A DNA stretch of 57,082 bases from a virus, in the IMG/VR virus record IMGVR_UViG_3300025383_000031, positions 1 through 57,082 of that record. One strand, written 5' to 3'. Positions 56,657 to 57,082 of the stretch are shown piece by piece (within the stretch, counting starts at the first letter, position 1; the number at the start of each line of letters is the position of its first letter). Position numbers and translations under genes: made by a program. The notes under the pieces were generated by a model. It was not told the origin of the DNA, searched no databases, and saw nothing but the letters and a program-made list of their open reading frames with translations.

Positions 56657-57082
56657 TTAGTCGTTACCTGGATCGCCCTTGCAAAGAGTCTTCTTTGCAG
56701 CAGCAACTGCCTTAAAATCTACTGGCCATAGAGCAGGTTTTGCCTTCTTGTCAGCGCCTGGTGGAAGTGGGAATACCAATCCACTTGCTGCTTCAACATC
56801 AGCAACACTAACCTGAACCTTGGTTAGGTCATTGCCCTGATTTTCAGCCTGTGGGAATAAGAACGCATAAACTTCCTTGGTCTGTTCATCAATAACAATC
56901 TTAAACATCTTGTTTGGAACAGTTACCTTGTTAGCGCCGATTGTCTTATCGGTTCCAACCTTGTAGATGTTGCCAGCATAGATGAGAAGCGTATGATTGC
57001 GTGAGAATGTCCAAGCACCTGTTGAACCTTCAAGCAACTTCCAGATACCACGATTAAGACCTGGCAACTGTGGTGACATGTT
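56657..57082 (-). CDS. Endonuclease G/NUC1-type DNA/RNA nuclease, C-terminal part
   Basis: The C-terminal 141 residues of a beta-beta-alpha-metal nuclease. The frame is still open at the right edge (Asn codon 57080-57082). NMSPQLPGLNRGIWKLLEG contains the metal-binding Asn and the N-R-x-x-W helix of the family; the upstream D-R-G-H motif lies outside the window. LIYAGNIYK, TVPNKMFKIVIDE and AFLFPQ, with VSVADVEAASGLVFPLPPG, match the conserved end. Many relatives are exported, but no signal can be judged here. It could degrade host DNA or act outside the cell. Confidence 0.85.
   Translation of the reverse strand, partial: NMSPQLPGLNRGIWKLLEGSTGAWTFSRNHTLLIYAGNIYKVGTDKTIGANKVTVPNKMFKIVIDEQTKEVYAFLFPQAENQGNDLTKVQVSVADVEAASGLVFPLPPGADKKAKPALWPVDFKAVAAAKKTLCKGDPGND

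Noticed and set aside
1-57082. tRNA genes, integrase or attachment sites
   Set aside because: The window is almost fully coding; no cloverleaf-like CCA-ended segment in the short gaps and no recombinase motif in any frame.

Overview
This window is a gene-dense, AT-rich segment of a large T4-related tailed phage genome. The T4-type replication core is present: family B DNA polymerase gp43, sliding clamp gp45, clamp-loader ATPase gp44, the RNase H/FEN exonuclease and a DsbA-like protein. So are a gp31/GroES-like cochaperonin, a holin/spanin lysis cassette and T4-superfamily tail-fibre-like proteins. All genes but one (phoH) lie on the minus strand. No tRNA, rRNA, CRISPR array or integrase was seen, and no gene-free stretch exceeds about 80 bases. 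The host is not directly visible. The phage-encoded IF-1 ends in RITYRFK, the ending usual for alphaproteobacterial IF-1, and the TTGACA/TATATT promoters would suit such a host. This is inference only.

Layout by coordinate. 1-8.4 kb: small accessory genes, RNase H, two 213-residue paralogues, a mannose-phosphate-isomerase-like cupin and the sliding clamp. 8.4-12.6 kb: a methyltransferase, DNA polymerase and DsbA-like protein. 12.6-31.2 kb: a late-expressed island in which at least eleven proteins start with a short amphipathic leader ending in (I/L/V/F)-x-E, usually followed by A. This resembles the capsid-targeting sequence of T4 internal head proteins, which the prohead protease removes. 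Leader-bearing proteins include a tandem amidoligase (1608 aa), a multidomain protein (1050 aa; NMN-adenylyltransferase-like N-terminus, HiPIP-like cysteine motif, possible ADP-ribosyltransferase-like domain), a ligase-like nucleotidyltransferase, a deoxynucleotidase and a LysM protein. Both giant proteins repeat the leader motif between their domains, as expected of polyproteins. 31.2-34.2 kb: glycosyltransferase and small virion-type genes. 34.2-38.4 kb: ClpA-like unfoldase, DnaJ-like protein and amidohydrolase. 38.4-40.9 kb: holin, Rz1, Rz and two conserved proteins. 40.9-45.7 kb: PhoH, gp44, gp31-like protein, a DnaE-like fragment and a MazG-like enzyme. 45.7-52.8 kb: three tail or fibre proteins. 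52.8-57.1 kb: IscA-like protein, 2OG-oxygenase-like protein, IF-1, small conserved genes, a gamma-glutamylcyclotransferase and an endonuclease G-type nuclease cut by the right edge.

Two promoter classes can be read. Sigma70-like promoters (TTGACA, 16-17 bases, TATATT/TATAAT) precede replication, chaperone and small accessory genes. T4-late-like boxes (NNTAAATA) precede virion and cargo genes. Many late boxes sit only 4-5 bases before the ATG, which predicts leaderless late messages. Others sit in the loop or 5' arm of a hairpin whose 3' arm holds the ribosome site, which suggests a lock against early read-through translation like that of T4 gene e. The clearest candidate for a new system is the head-packaged, protease-matured enzyme cargo with NAD, nucleotide and peptide-modifying domains.
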